Assembly (NCBI GenBank): GCA_900766195.1
Contig: CAAFUN010000040.1
Span: 1 to 55,895, forward strand
Reading direction: 5' to 3'
DNA from: an uncultured Bacteroides sp.
GTDB taxonomy: Bacteria; Bacteroidota; Bacteroidia; Bacteroidales; Bacteroidaceae
DNA length: 55,895 nucleotides
Numbering within the stretch: position 1 is the first letter of the stretch; the number at the start of each line of letters is the position of its first letter. Shown one piece after another: positions 43,937 to 52,728 of the stretch. The notes below the pieces were generated by a model, which worked only from the letters and a program-made list of their open reading frames with translations, was not told the origin of the DNA and did not search any database. The translations under genes and the position numbers were made by a program.

Positions 43937-45184
43937 ATGATTAGAATGAAACGAAATATATATATGACAATAGGCCTCTGTTACTTTGCCTTTGCTTTCA
44001 GTGGATGCAGCGAAAAGGATGAACAATCAGGAAATGACAGTGGCACTAAGATAGAGGGCATTGCACTCAGTATGGATGGCAGCACTACGGAAATTAATGC
44101 TGAAACAAGAGCTAATGTTGATGGTGTAACTTATGTTATTAATACATCATCCGATCCAACGTATAGCTCATCAACAACAGGATCTTTAGTTGCAAGAGGA
44201 ACAGCTGGTTGGAAACTGGATCTTAATATTTATAATGGTAAGAACGCATCCGGTACAGTAGAAGGTACTCCTTATACTGCCGGCAGCTTTACCGGAGGGA
44301 CTTATGACACAGGCAAAGGTTACTGGATACCTGCATCCGGTGCTTATTTCCCCAATTATTTTAATCCTCAGGCAGAGGCTTGGCTATATCCTGATACTAA
44401 AGAAGCCGGGATTGCGATAGACCAGTCTACACTGGACGTCTTTGTTAAACAGGATATACTCTATAAGGCTAAAGGCTCGATTACCATAGCTCATACTCCT
44501 ACCGTTACTTTAAGTCACAAGCGTGCTATGCTTGATTTTATTGTCAGTGATGTGATTAAGGGAGATATTGCGGAGGTTACTGTACTGTTAGGGAGTACTT
44601 CTACTCCCACGGTTTATAAGCCGTATTTGGTAAAAGAGACCACTTTGATGAAAGGCTCTACGGCGACAGGTGCGGTTGATATGGAATATATGCTTATCCT
44701 CTCGGAAGGAACAACAGATGCTATTACTGTGCAGATTAAAACCAATCCAAATGCTACGATTGAGCAAGCCATTACTTATAAACAGACTGTTAATACAGGT
44801 GGAACACTAGTTAGTAATGCTTGTTATTGCTTCAAATTACAAGGCAATCAATTGATTATCTCTCCGGTTACCATTACAGACTGGACTACAGGGGAACCTG
44901 TTACCGGTGAATATTTAGGGGTAACAGAATATCCCACCTTCAAAGGTGCAGCTAATGAAACCTGGTACTTGTATTTTGATAATGCGTTGAAAGAGAGCGA
45001 TGGAATCACCCCCAAGCTACAGAAAATAACATTTAATAATGAAAAGGAATGCACGATTAAGCCGGATGGACGTATCATTACGCATATATTTAAAGGCAGT
45101 AAGCCAACTAATTTATCAGATTTATCTTCCGGCATATTGGCTACTCCTATCGTTTTAAATAATATGTATATAACATTACCTTGA
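43937..45184 (+). CDS. Fimbrillin-family lipoprotein, last gene of the operon
   Basis: A 415-residue lipoprotein with lipobox FSGC (Cys24) and Thr-Arg at R58 (NAETRANVDG). LDLNIYNGKNASGTVEG, VTLSHKRAMLDFIVSD and ITDWTTGEPVTGEY are fimbrillin-module parts; the last is the closing Trp strand. About 90 residues follow it as an extra C-terminal domain. It is separated by 11 bp from the previous gene and followed by the operon terminator. Confidence 0.75.
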   Translation: MIRMKRNIYMTIGLCYFAFAFSGCSEKDEQSGNDSGTKIEGIALSMDGSTTEINAETRANVDGVTYVINTSSDPTYSSSTTGSLVARGTAGWKLDLNIYNGKNASGTVEGTPYTAGSFTGGTYDTGKGYWIPASGAYFPNYFNPQAEAWLYPDTKEAGIAIDQSTLDVFVKQDILYKAKGSITIAHTPTVTLSHKRAMLDFIVSDVIKGDIAEVTVLLGSTSTPTVYKPYLVKETTLMKGSTATGAVDMEYMLILSEGTTDAITVQIKTNPNATIEQAITYKQTVNTGGTLVSNACYCFKLQGNQLIISPVTITDWTTGEPVTGEYLGVTEYPTFKGAANETWYLYFDNALKESDGITPKLQKITFNNEKECTIKPDGRIITHIFKGSKPTNLSDLSSGILATPIVLNNMYITLP

Positions 45185-45266
45185 TTCAGTACTCTTTTTA
45201 AACAAACTTTTATGAATGATTTAATAAGCGGCTTAATGCTATTATAAGGAAATAAATATAAAAGAT

Positions 45267-45309
45267 GAAGGTGCCTCTAAAGCTTAGTTTAGAGGCACCT
45301 TCTTTTTTT
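45267..45309 (+). terminator. Terminator of the fimbrial operon
   Basis: A perfect 15-bp stem (45267-45281 with 45288-45302), 6-nt loop GCTTAG, then T7. It is the strongest terminator in the window. Confidence 0.92.
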
Positions 45310-45390
45310 ACAAACATTGCATTCTATAAAACCTTCTGCTTCCAATAAAGGGAATAACGTAGAAAATACCATTTTTAAAATTGAAATATG

Positions 45391-45398
45391 TACTTTTG
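45391..45398 (+). promoter_or_regulatory. folB: -7 element of the folB gene
   Basis: TACTTTTG matches TAnnTTTG 27 bp before the chosen folB start; it rules out the upstream in-frame ATG at 45317. Confidence 0.55.
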
Positions 45399-45424
45399 CA
45401 TATATTCGTTATACATATTACCCC

Positions 45425-45814
45425 ATGGAGACCTATATATTTATTGAAAATGCCCGATTCTTTTCTTACCACGGAGTAGGTGAGCAAGAGCAGTTGGTAG
45501 GAAATGAGTTCATCATTAATCTCAAACTAAAAGTTGATATTTTACAAGCTGGTAAGACAGATGAATTATCAGACACAATAAGTTATGCCGATGTGTACGA
45601 CGTCATAAAAAGGGAGATGGCAATCCCCTCTAAATTACTAGAACATGTATGTTATCGGATAAGCACATCCCTGTTTCATTTATTTCCTACGATCGAAGCA
45701 ATAGATTTGAAATTGGCAAAACGTAATCCACCAATAGGAGCTGACTTAGATTGTGCCGGTGTAGAAGTACACTATAAGCAACAAGACTTTATAGAAAGCG
45801 GAGCCAAACGATAA
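45425..45814 (+). CDS. folB: Dihydroneopterin aldolase
   Basis: Cleaves dihydroneopterin to 6-hydroxymethyl-dihydropterin and glycolaldehyde in folate synthesis. 129 residues, the usual size. IFIENARFFSYHGVGEQEQ contains the family opening with the conserved Tyr and Glu. SYADVYDVIKREM and KLLEHVCYRIS carry the substrate-binding Glu, and KLAKRNPPIGADLDCAGVEV holds the catalytic Lys. The start follows the -7 element by 27 bp. The next gene is convergent 31 bp away. Confidence 0.92.
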   Translation: METYIFIENARFFSYHGVGEQEQLVGNEFIINLKLKVDILQAGKTDELSDTISYADVYDVIKREMAIPSKLLEHVCYRISTSLFHLFPTIEAIDLKLAKRNPPIGADLDCAGVEVHYKQQDFIESGAKR

Positions 45815-45844
45815 GCGAGATTATCTAATATCAGTTTTGTACGT

Positions 45845-46627
45845 TCAGCGATAGCGAGAATATCCTCTGATCTTTTTATAATAAAGCATATTCTCATTAA
45901 TCCCGAAGTTCTTGGGATGCGTAAATATTATTTTAGCAGCAAAGATACGGTAAGTATAGCGATTGGTTTCTTCAACCAAACGAAGCTCAAGCGGATCATC
46001 AACTTGCTGACGCGTCAATTCCGTTGCTACACGTTCAGGACCGATATTGTAGGATTGTGCCACTGCCACCCAATTACCAAACCTCCGATAAGCATTTTTT
46101 AAGTACCGGCATGCTGCTTGAGTAGCTTTCTCTATATGGAAACGTTCATCAACGCCATCATTAACCGTCAAACCACAGTCACCAGCCGTACCTTTCATTA
46201 ATTGCCAAAGTCCGGCCGCACCTTTCCCAGAGCAGGCATTGGGATCCAATCCACTCTCTATCATCATCAAATATTTAAAATCATCAGGAATACCATTTTG
46301 ATAAAGTATGGGTTCTACCAGTGGAAAGTAGAAGTTGGCACGCTGAACAAGTTTAGAAGAATAATGAGAAAGCGAAGCCAGTTCACGCCCTAGCTTACGC
46401 TTACGGCCATGCATATTCAAGTCAATCAACTGTCCACAAAAATCAAGAATATTTTCATCTTCGATTGAATATCCCAGTGGAATTGAATCCACTTCAGGGA
46501 TATGATAAACCTTAGCTTCTTCGGGTGAAGCGGGAGGAGGCAACATATCGGGATCTTGAGCTTGAATTAAACCGGGCATCATGCTCCACAAAAAGCATAA
46601 AAGAGAAACAATGAAACAGCGTTTCAT
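45845..46627 (-). CDS. Lytic transglycosylase (SLT domain), exported
   Basis: Cleaves peptidoglycan between N-acetylmuramic acid and N-acetylglucosamine. 260 residues with a signal peptide (1-24, ending IQAQ). The catalytic Glu is E124 in MMIESGLDPN, followed by GAAGLWQLMKGTA and VAQSYNIGPERV, the standard SLT motifs. It lacks the LysM repeats of MltD, to which its domain is closest. It has a -7 element at 46651-46658. Confidence 0.9.
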   Translation of the reverse strand: MKRCFIVSLLCFLWSMMPGLIQAQDPDMLPPPASPEEAKVYHIPEVDSIPLGYSIEDENILDFCGQLIDLNMHGRKRKLGRELASLSHYSSKLVQRANFYFPLVEPILYQNGIPDDFKYLMMIESGLDPNACSGKGAAGLWQLMKGTAGDCGLTVNDGVDERFHIEKATQAACRYLKNAYRRFGNWVAVAQSYNIGPERVATELTRQQVDDPLELRLVEETNRYTYRIFAAKIIFTHPKNFGINENMLYYKKIRGYSRYR

Positions 46628-46650
46628 GACTATTGTTTTTTTTCAGTGGA

Positions 46651-46658
46651 CAAAGGTA
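46651..46658 (-). promoter_or_regulatory. -7 element of the lytic transglycosylase gene
   Basis: Minus-strand TACCTTTG matches TAnnTTTG 24 bp before the start codon. Confidence 0.55.
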
Positions 46659-46738
46659 CGCATAAAATATCACGATTCATTGATACTCCGTTGAGAAAAA
46701 ATTAGATGCTAAAGGAAAGATAACACTAAGTATATAAT

Positions 46739-46763
46739 AAAGGTGTCCTTTTAAGACACCTTT
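46739..46763 (-). terminator. Terminator of the mgsA transcript
   Basis: AAAGGTGTC (46739-46747) pairs with GACACCTTT (46755-46763) around a 7-nt loop, 25 bp past the mgsA stop. The tail on the minus strand is T-rich (TTTATTATATA). It separates mgsA from the lytic transglycosylase. Confidence 0.65.
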
Positions 46764-46787
46764 ACCATATACAAAAAAAGAGAACAA

Positions 46788-47306
46788 TTATTTCTTCACT
46801 TGACGCTTCTTTGCCTGCTCTACAGCCTCTGCTACTACAGGTTTATTCTCAAAGCGCCTGCTATACGAAGAATAGTCGGGCAGCGTACGAACATAATCGG
46901 GATCAGTAAAAAGAGGACTTGAAATAACATGGTCGGCCGTACTCCGGGTACAACAAAAAACGATATTCTCTACACTGGCTAGACGTGTCAGTGCTTTCAC
47001 ATCCGTATCGTGCGGCTGCAAAGTCATAGGATCGGTAAAAAAGAAAAGATAATCAATCTCCCCTTCCACTATGCGCGATCCCATCTGCTGGTCACCACCC
47101 AAAGGTCCGGATTTCAAGATGGTAAAATCCCATTCCACATCGGGATGCTTCTCTTTAAGAGCCTCTAAAATCAACGTACCCGTCGTACCTGTACAATAAA
47201 ACTTATGCCCTATTAAGCGCTCAGAGTTCCAAAGCGCCCATTCGATCAGATCTTTTTTCATAGCATCATGTGCCACCAGACCTATTTTTCTAATTAGTTT
47301 TTCCAT
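46788..47306 (-). CDS. mgsA: Methylglyoxal synthase
   Basis: Turns dihydroxyacetone phosphate into methylglyoxal and phosphate, a glycolysis bypass used at low phosphate or when sugar phosphates build up. 172 residues. IGLVAHDAMKKDL, CTGTTGTL (phosphate loop), SGPLGGDQQMG (catalytic Asp D72) and FFTDPMTLQPHDTDVKALTR are all conserved. The C-terminal 20 residues are a basic extension. It follows the glycosyltransferase gene by 41 bp on the same strand. Confidence 0.95.
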   Translation of the reverse strand: MEKLIRKIGLVAHDAMKKDLIEWALWNSERLIGHKFYCTGTTGTLILEALKEKHPDVEWDFTILKSGPLGGDQQMGSRIVEGEIDYLFFFTDPMTLQPHDTDVKALTRLASVENIVFCCTRSTADHVISSPLFTDPDYVRTLPDYSSYSRRFENKPVVAEAVEQAKKRQVKK

Positions 47307-47347
47307 ACTACAATAATGCTAAATATTTGGATCATATAATAAGATCG

Positions 47348-48361
47348 CTATTTTAACTGCGAAAAATACTTCTTTCCTTGAAAATAATACAAGGCTAAGA
47401 TACAGCTTTTTATTCGTTGGGGAATTGCTTCCACACAAGTTTTTTTCAAATTATCTTTTCGTTCAGACAAGTAAGAAGCACGCATCCGATGAAATTCTCG
47501 GCGCGCATGAAATACTGCTACTGCGTTGGGAACTTGAAATTTGAGTAGAAAACTCAATAGTGCTACATAATCAAGTATAGCACGAATAGCCATCACCTTT
47601 TTCAATTCCGAAGAAGGCAGATTTTTATACAGCATTATAAGATTATTGCGGAAGTTGAGAAATGTTTTTCTTGGATTTTCCTTTTTCAACGTAGCTCCTC
47701 CCACGTGATAGACTACACTCTGTGGAATGCATACAATCTGCCTACCTCTTGCACGAAGTCGCCAACACATGTCTACCTCCTCCATATGTGCAAAAAAACG
47801 ATCGTCCAGTCCCCCCACATCCTTATAATCAGCCAATCTAATAAATAAGGCAGCACCAGTAGCCCAAAACACTGAAATAATGGAATCATACTGACCCTCA
47901 TCTTTCTCAACTGTTCCCATAATTCTACCTCTGCAATATGGATATCCGAAGCGATCAATAAAGCCTCCTGAAGCACCGGCATACTCAAACATTCCCCTAT
48001 TTCTCCAGCTCAGCAATTTGGGCTGGCATGCCGCAACTTCAGGATGTGCATCCATATAAGAAATCAGTGGATTCAACCAATGATCCGTCACTTCCACATC
48101 AGAATTAAGCAATACCACATATTCTGATTTAATTTCTGCCAAAGCTCTATTGTATCCTTCGGCAAAGCCATAATTGCGTCCTAGGCTGATAATATGTACT
48201 GAAGGGAATTCACGGTTCAGCATTTCAACAGACTTATCTGTAGAACCATTATCTGCCACATATACATCAGCTTCTTTAGAAAAACCTACAACTGAAGGCA
48301 GGAAAGAGCGAAGCATATCGCATCCATTCCAATTTAAAATAACAACGGCAACTTTATTCAT
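47348..48361 (-). CDS. Glycosyltransferase family 2
   Basis: A 337-residue GT-A transferase. VAVVILNWNGCDMLRSFLPS and VADNGSTDKSVEML form the nucleotide-binding strand, LLNSDVEVTD the DXD-like site, and FFAHMEEVDMCWRLRARG the acceptor/catalytic ED motif. The layout is of rhamnosyltransferase-like GT2 enzymes, with a C-terminal hydrophobic helical part. The start MNKVAVVILN overlaps the end of the acyltransferase gene by 8 nt, so the two are co-translated; ATG 48379 would overlap further. A role in a surface glycan or lipid A-linked sugar is likely, which is inference. Confidence 0.87.
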   Translation of the reverse strand: MNKVAVVILNWNGCDMLRSFLPSVVGFSKEADVYVADNGSTDKSVEMLNREFPSVHIISLGRNYGFAEGYNRALAEIKSEYVVLLNSDVEVTDHWLNPLISYMDAHPEVAACQPKLLSWRNRGMFEYAGASGGFIDRFGYPYCRGRIMGTVEKDEGQYDSIISVFWATGAALFIRLADYKDVGGLDDRFFAHMEEVDMCWRLRARGRQIVCIPQSVVYHVGGATLKKENPRKTFLNFRNNLIMLYKNLPSSELKKVMAIRAILDYVALLSFLLKFQVPNAVAVFHARREFHRMRASYLSERKDNLKKTCVEAIPQRIKSCILALYYFQGKKYFSQLK

Positions 48362-49253
48362 GTTGACTAATTTCTTCACGTTTTAATTTCCAACGCTTAT
48401 GTGACCAGAACCAATATGCCGGTTCTCTTCGTATAGTTTGTTCAAGTCGACGGGCAAAGATCTCGGTTATTTCGCCTTCAGCTGTCGCCTTTGGATACTC
48501 TGTTACCAAGTCAAACACCACCTTACAATATCCGCGCCTATTTTTTATTAATTCACAATAAAACACCGGATAGCTCATCATCTTGGCTATGCGCTCCGCC
48601 CCATCCATAAAAACCGTATCCTGATTAAGAAAAGTAGTCCAATAATGTGCTTCACTTCGGTTGGGGGACTGGTCGGTTATCAAACCGAGAACAATCCGCT
48701 TACCTTCATTCCGTAGCTTAATCACTTCACGCGCTGTAGAATGCTTCGGCACATTATAGCCTCCGAATCTAGAACGTATCACTCTAAAAAGTTCATCAAG
48801 ATATTTATTCTGAAGAGGTTTATAAACTTGTACAGGAAGATCTCCTTTGCGCATGATTGCACCCATTCCTATTATCCATTCAAAATTAGCGTAATGAGGA
48901 ATAAGTAAAATAATGCCACCATATTTTTCTATCATATCAAGGAAAATCTCTTTGTTCTCATATTCCATACGTCGACATAACTCTTCAAAAGATATTCCCA
49001 TAAGTTTTATCTCTTCAAGCATGTAGTCACAGAGGTACTGATAGAATTTCCGTTCTATTTCACGTAATTCCGTTTTATCTTTCTCAGGAAAAGAGTTTTT
49101 GAGATTCGTCCGTACCGTGCGCAAACGATAATGGACAACACGATATAACAAGAAACATAATACATCCGACAAGATATAAAGAATCTTTAATGGCAACAAA
49201 GCCAACAGCCACATGCCTGCATACGCCAACCAATATACCAGTTTCGATCTCAT
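48354..49253 (-). CDS. Lipid A acyltransferase-like protein (LpxL/HtrB family)
   Basis: A 299-residue inner-membrane acyltransferase. A membrane helix covers about 8-38. The catalytic HX4E motif is HYANFE (H120, E125). LGLITDQSPNR, TTFLNQDTVFMDGAERIAK and FARRLEQTIRREPAYWFWSHKRW are the usual LpxL/LpxM segments (the last from about 267 to 289). It transfers a secondary acyl chain to lipid A. Its last codons overlap the glycosyltransferase start. Confidence 0.9.
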   Translation of the reverse strand: MRSKLVYWLAYAGMWLLALLPLKILYILSDVLCFLLYRVVHYRLRTVRTNLKNSFPEKDKTELREIERKFYQYLCDYMLEEIKLMGISFEELCRRMEYENKEIFLDMIEKYGGIILLIPHYANFEWIIGMGAIMRKGDLPVQVYKPLQNKYLDELFRVIRSRFGGYNVPKHSTAREVIKLRNEGKRIVLGLITDQSPNRSEAHYWTTFLNQDTVFMDGAERIAKMMSYPVFYCELIKNRRGYCKVVFDLVTEYPKATAEGEITEIFARRLEQTIRREPAYWFWSHKRWKLKREEISQHE

Positions 49254-49331
49254 AACTGTTCCTGCAAATCATATTAATTAATGTCCGGTAAAATCACCTT
49301 TGAGAGCGATTCATCCACTTATTATAGACAG

Positions 49332-49362
49332 TTTCTCAATTCTTTTATTTCTCAATTCTTTA
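49332..49362. repeat. Short tandem duplication in the mtaB-acyltransferase gap
   Basis: TTTCTCAATTCTTT occurs at 49332 and again at 49348 (period 16 bp). The 229-bp gap 49254-49482 is otherwise AT-rich with no gene seen. Confidence 0.45.
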
Positions 49363-49482
49363 TCATATATAATTTCTATCAGACAAAGACCTTTTATATT
49401 ATGTACGCCACAAATGATTAAACTACACGGTATTTCATCTGAATTACGACGTCTTCTTCACCTATAAGTGTAGTGAACAATG

Positions 49483-50808
49483 TTACTTTGAAGTGCACAC
49501 AGTGCCTTGCAAAGCAGTACCTTCTTCATTAAAATCCCCTAGTTTAACACTGACAATCTTGTTATCAAGTTCACCGTCACGCGAAATTTCAACCCTTATA
49601 TAATTAGGTGTAAAACCATGCATAACTGCATCCAATTTGGAATGTTCCAATAGTACAGGCATTACTTGTCCGATATGGCTACTATAAAAATGATGCAACT
49701 TTTCATCCGACAGTTTCAGTAGCTGTTGACTTCTGTTATGCTTTTCTTCTGAAGTAACTGCATAGTCAATTTTTAAGGCTTGTGTGCCCGGACGCTCAGA
49801 ATAGCTGAATACATGAAGTTGGGTTACATTCAGTTCTTTAATAAAACGATAAGCCTCATCAAAACATTGTTCCGTCTCACCACGAGTACCCACAATGACA
49901 TCCACTCCAATAAATGCATCGGGAAGTATTTCTTTTATTTTCTTTATTTTAGAAGCAAACAAAGCCGTATCATAACGTCGATGCATTAACTTCAACACCT
50001 CATCTGAACCAGACTGCAATGGAATATGAAAATGAGGCATGAACCTTTTTGAACGTGATACAAACTCTATAATTTCATCAGTAAGCAGATTAGGCTCAAT
50101 TGAAGAGATACGATATCGTTCAATGCCCTCCACTTCATCCAACGCCTTCACCAGATCAAAAAACGTCTCTCCTGTGCTTCGTCCAAAATCACCTGTGTTA
50201 ACACCGGTCAGGACAATTTCTTTACCACCCTCTTCGGCTGCTTTCCGCGCTTGTTCCACCATTGAAGCAATAGTTCCATTACGGCTACGTCCACGCGCAA
50301 AGGGAATGGTACAGTAAGTGCAATAATAATCGCAACCATCCTGTACTTTCAAAAAATAGCGGGTACGATCTCCTCTTGAACAAGAAGGCACAAAGGAACG
50401 GATATCCTTTGATGCAGAAGCATGTGCCTCCCCTGCCTCTTTTTTCTGTAAATCACCCAGATAGCGCATCAGGTCTTGTTTTTGTTCAGCCCCAAGCACT
50501 ACATCCACCCCCTCAATCTGCGCAACTGCCTCCGGTTTTAACTGCGCATAGCAACCGGTGACCACAACATAAGCGCCGGGATGTTGTTTCACTAGCCGAT
50601 GTATGGCTTGACGACATTTCTTATCTGCAACTTCTGTAACCGAGCAGGTATTTACAATACAAATATCCGCTTTTTCACCTTTGCGAACTGTACGGACTCC
50701 CGCTTCACGCAGAATTTGGCCTATTGTAGAAGTCTCTGAGAAGTTCAATTTGCATCCCAGAGTATAGTAAACAGCCTTCTTATCTTGAAATATAGTGGTA
50801 TCAATCAT
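49483..50808 (-). CDS. mtaB: tRNA t6A37 methylthiotransferase MtaB
   Basis: Radical SAM enzyme that adds a methylthio group to t6A at position 37 of tRNAs reading ANN codons. 441 residues. The UPF0004 domain has YTLGCKLNFSET (C19), NTCSVT and VTGCYAQ, whose Cys bind the auxiliary cluster. The radical SAM site is GCDYYCTYCTIPFARG. A TRAM domain lies at the end (about 375-440). The shorter start MIDTTIFQDKK is chosen because a -7 element covers the longer one at 50838. Confidence 0.93.
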   Translation of the reverse strand: MIDTTIFQDKKAVYYTLGCKLNFSETSTIGQILREAGVRTVRKGEKADICIVNTCSVTEVADKKCRQAIHRLVKQHPGAYVVVTGCYAQLKPEAVAQIEGVDVVLGAEQKQDLMRYLGDLQKKEAGEAHASASKDIRSFVPSCSRGDRTRYFLKVQDGCDYYCTYCTIPFARGRSRNGTIASMVEQARKAAEEGGKEIVLTGVNTGDFGRSTGETFFDLVKALDEVEGIERYRISSIEPNLLTDEIIEFVSRSKRFMPHFHIPLQSGSDEVLKLMHRRYDTALFASKIKKIKEILPDAFIGVDVIVGTRGETEQCFDEAYRFIKELNVTQLHVFSYSERPGTQALKIDYAVTSEEKHNRSQQLLKLSDEKLHHFYSSHIGQVMPVLLEHSKLDAVMHGFTPNYIRVEISRDGELDNKIVSVKLGDFNEEGTALQGTVCTSK

Positions 50809-50835
50809 GAATTTATGGAAAACGCATTTATGGTG

Positions 50836-50843
50836 CAAAGTTA
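50836..50843 (-). promoter_or_regulatory. mtaB: -7 element of mtaB
   Basis: Minus-strand TAACTTTG matches TAnnTTTG 27 bp before the chosen mtaB start. Confidence 0.55.
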
Positions 50844-50865
50844 CATATAATTATCAGAATTTTCC

Positions 50866-50873
50866 TACTTTTG
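50866..50873 (+). promoter_or_regulatory. -7 element of the acyl-CoA ligase gene
   Basis: TACTTTTG matches TAnnTTTG 23 bp before the start at 50897. Its -33 region overlaps the divergent mtaB -7 element. Confidence 0.55.
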
Positions 50874-50896
50874 CACAATTCATCAAAACTCGTGCA

Positions 50897-52570
50897 ATGA
50901 TACAAGACAATTTTATCAAATTATACGAACACAGCTTTCGCGACAATTGGGACCTTCCTTGCTACACAAATTACGGAGAAAATCAAAGCTACACTTATGG
51001 TGAAGTAGCCTATGAAATAGCAAAATTACATTTAATATTCAAACATTGCAGTCTACGTAGAGGAGATAAGATTGCCATAATAGGTAAGAACAATGCCCAT
51101 TGGTGCATCGCCTTTATGGCCACCATCACATACGGTGGAATTGTAGTGCCCATATTGCAAGACTTCAACCCCAACGATGTGCACCACATCGTCAATCACT
51201 CCGAATCTGTCTTTCTATTTACGAGCGATGCTATTTGGGAACATCTGGAAGAAGAACATCTTTCAGAAATCCGTGCAGTGTTTTCTCTAACAGACTTCCG
51301 TTGTCTGCATCAACGTGATGGAGAAAATATTATCCAGTTCATTAAGTATTTGGATAAAGAAACGTGCATGGCTTATCCTAAAGGTTTCCAAAAAGAAAAT
51401 GTGGAATACACCACTCTTTCTAATGATAAAGTAATGATGCTGAATTACACATCAGGAACTACGGGATTTAGTAAAGGAGTAATGCTAACCGGAAATAATT
51501 TAGCAGGAAATGTAACTTTCGGCATAAGAACCGGATTGTTAAAAAAAGGAGAAAACGTACTTTCATTTCTCCCTTTAGCACATGCTTATGGGTGCGCTTT
51601 CGATTTTCTTACCGCAACAGCTGTAGGTACCCATATCACTCTTCTAGGAAAAGTCCCTTCTCCTAAAATATTAATGAAAGCTTTTGAAGAAGTAAAACCA
51701 AATCTAATCATCAGTGTCCCTCTTGTCATAGAAAAGATTTATAAAAATGTTATTCTACCTATAATCAATAAAAAACCAATGAAGTGGGCGCTTAGCATTC
51801 CTTTGCTAGATGCACAAATCTATTCTCAGATTCGCAAAAAACTAATTGATGCACTGGGTGGTCGTTTCAAAGAAGTAATAATAGGAGGAGCAGCGATGAA
51901 TCCGGAAGTAGAAGAATTCTTTCATCGCATCAAGTTTCCCTTTACTATAGGTTATGGAATGACAGAATGTGCTCCGCTCATAAGCTACTCTCCATGGAAT
52001 GAATTCGTACTAGGCTCTTCCGGCAAAGTATTGGATATTATGGAAGCACGCATATATAAAGAGAGTCCTAACGTAGAAGTGGGAGAAATTCAAGTAAGGG
52101 GAGAGAATGTAATGGTTGGCTACTATAAAAATGCTGAAGCTACAAAAGAGGTGTTTACAGATGACGGATGGCTTCGTACTGGCGATCTGGGCACACTAGA
52201 CAGCGATAACAATTTATTTATTCGTGGAAGAAGCAAAACAATGATATTAAGTTCCAACGGACAGAACATCTTTCCCGAAGAGATAGAGATTAAGCTTAAT
52301 AACTTACCTTTTGTTCTGGAAAGTCTGGTAATAGAGCGGAATAAGAAATTAGTGGCACTAGTATATGCCGATTACGAGTCGCTTGACTCCTTAGGCTTGA
52401 ATAATCAGGAGAATATAAAAGCCATTATGGACGAAAATCTAAAGAGCTTAAATAATATGGTAGCCATATATGAAAAGGTCTCTCTAATTCAACTTTATCC
52501 CACCGAATTCGAAAAAACACCTAAAAAGAGTATAAAGAGATATTTATATAATAGTATAGCCGAAAGCTAA
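50897..52570 (+). CDS. AMP-forming long-chain acyl-CoA synthetase-like ligase
   Basis: A 557-residue ANL-superfamily adenylating enzyme. P-loop-like motif YTSGTTGFSKG (about 183-193), FLPLAHAYGCAFDF, GYGMTECAPLIS (about 353-364), GWLRTGDLG and the hinge GRSKTMILSSNGQNIFPEEIE (about 443-463). It activates a carboxylic acid, probably a fatty acid, to acyl-AMP then acyl-CoA. The ORF could begin at 50795, but that extension crosses the promoter. It is divergent from mtaB. Confidence 0.88.
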   Translation: MIQDNFIKLYEHSFRDNWDLPCYTNYGENQSYTYGEVAYEIAKLHLIFKHCSLRRGDKIAIIGKNNAHWCIAFMATITYGGIVVPILQDFNPNDVHHIVNHSESVFLFTSDAIWEHLEEEHLSEIRAVFSLTDFRCLHQRDGENIIQFIKYLDKETCMAYPKGFQKENVEYTTLSNDKVMMLNYTSGTTGFSKGVMLTGNNLAGNVTFGIRTGLLKKGENVLSFLPLAHAYGCAFDFLTATAVGTHITLLGKVPSPKILMKAFEEVKPNLIISVPLVIEKIYKNVILPIINKKPMKWALSIPLLDAQIYSQIRKKLIDALGGRFKEVIIGGAAMNPEVEEFFHRIKFPFTIGYGMTECAPLISYSPWNEFVLGSSGKVLDIMEARIYKESPNVEVGEIQVRGENVMVGYYKNAEATKEVFTDDGWLRTGDLGTLDSDNNLFIRGRSKTMILSSNGQNIFPEEIEIKLNNLPFVLESLVIERNKKLVALVYADYESLDSLGLNNQENIKAIMDENLKSLNNMVAIYEKVSLIQLYPTEFEKTPKKSIKRYLYNSIAES

Positions 52571-52669
52571 TATGTTATAAAACATGTATTTACACGATAA
52601 AAGTTATCTCTCACAAAAAAAAATATAAAAAAAGTTGGCATTAAGAGAACAACGTATTAAAAAAGTACA

Positions 52670-52677
52670 TACCTTTG
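52670..52677 (+). promoter_or_regulatory. -7 element of the small lipoprotein gene
   Basis: TACCTTTG matches TAnnTTTG, 51 bp before the start codon. Confidence 0.6.
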
Positions 52678-52728
52678 CAGTGTTTTAATAAAGCAATTGA
52701 TTGTATTACGTTTTAAAAAGTAAAGAAA

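Larger units (their letters stand above)
31391..45184 (+). other. Fimbrial (FimA/Mfa-type) operon of nine genes
   Basis: Nine same-strand genes with gaps of -4 to about 34 bp, closed by a strong terminator at 45267-45309. Order: DUF3575, DUF3868/OmpA-like, DUF5119 lipoprotein, then six fimbrillin-type lipoproteins. Bacteroidetes type V pili are built from lipoprotein subunits that are trimmed at an Arg on the cell surface and assembled by strand exchange. Confidence 0.8.
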
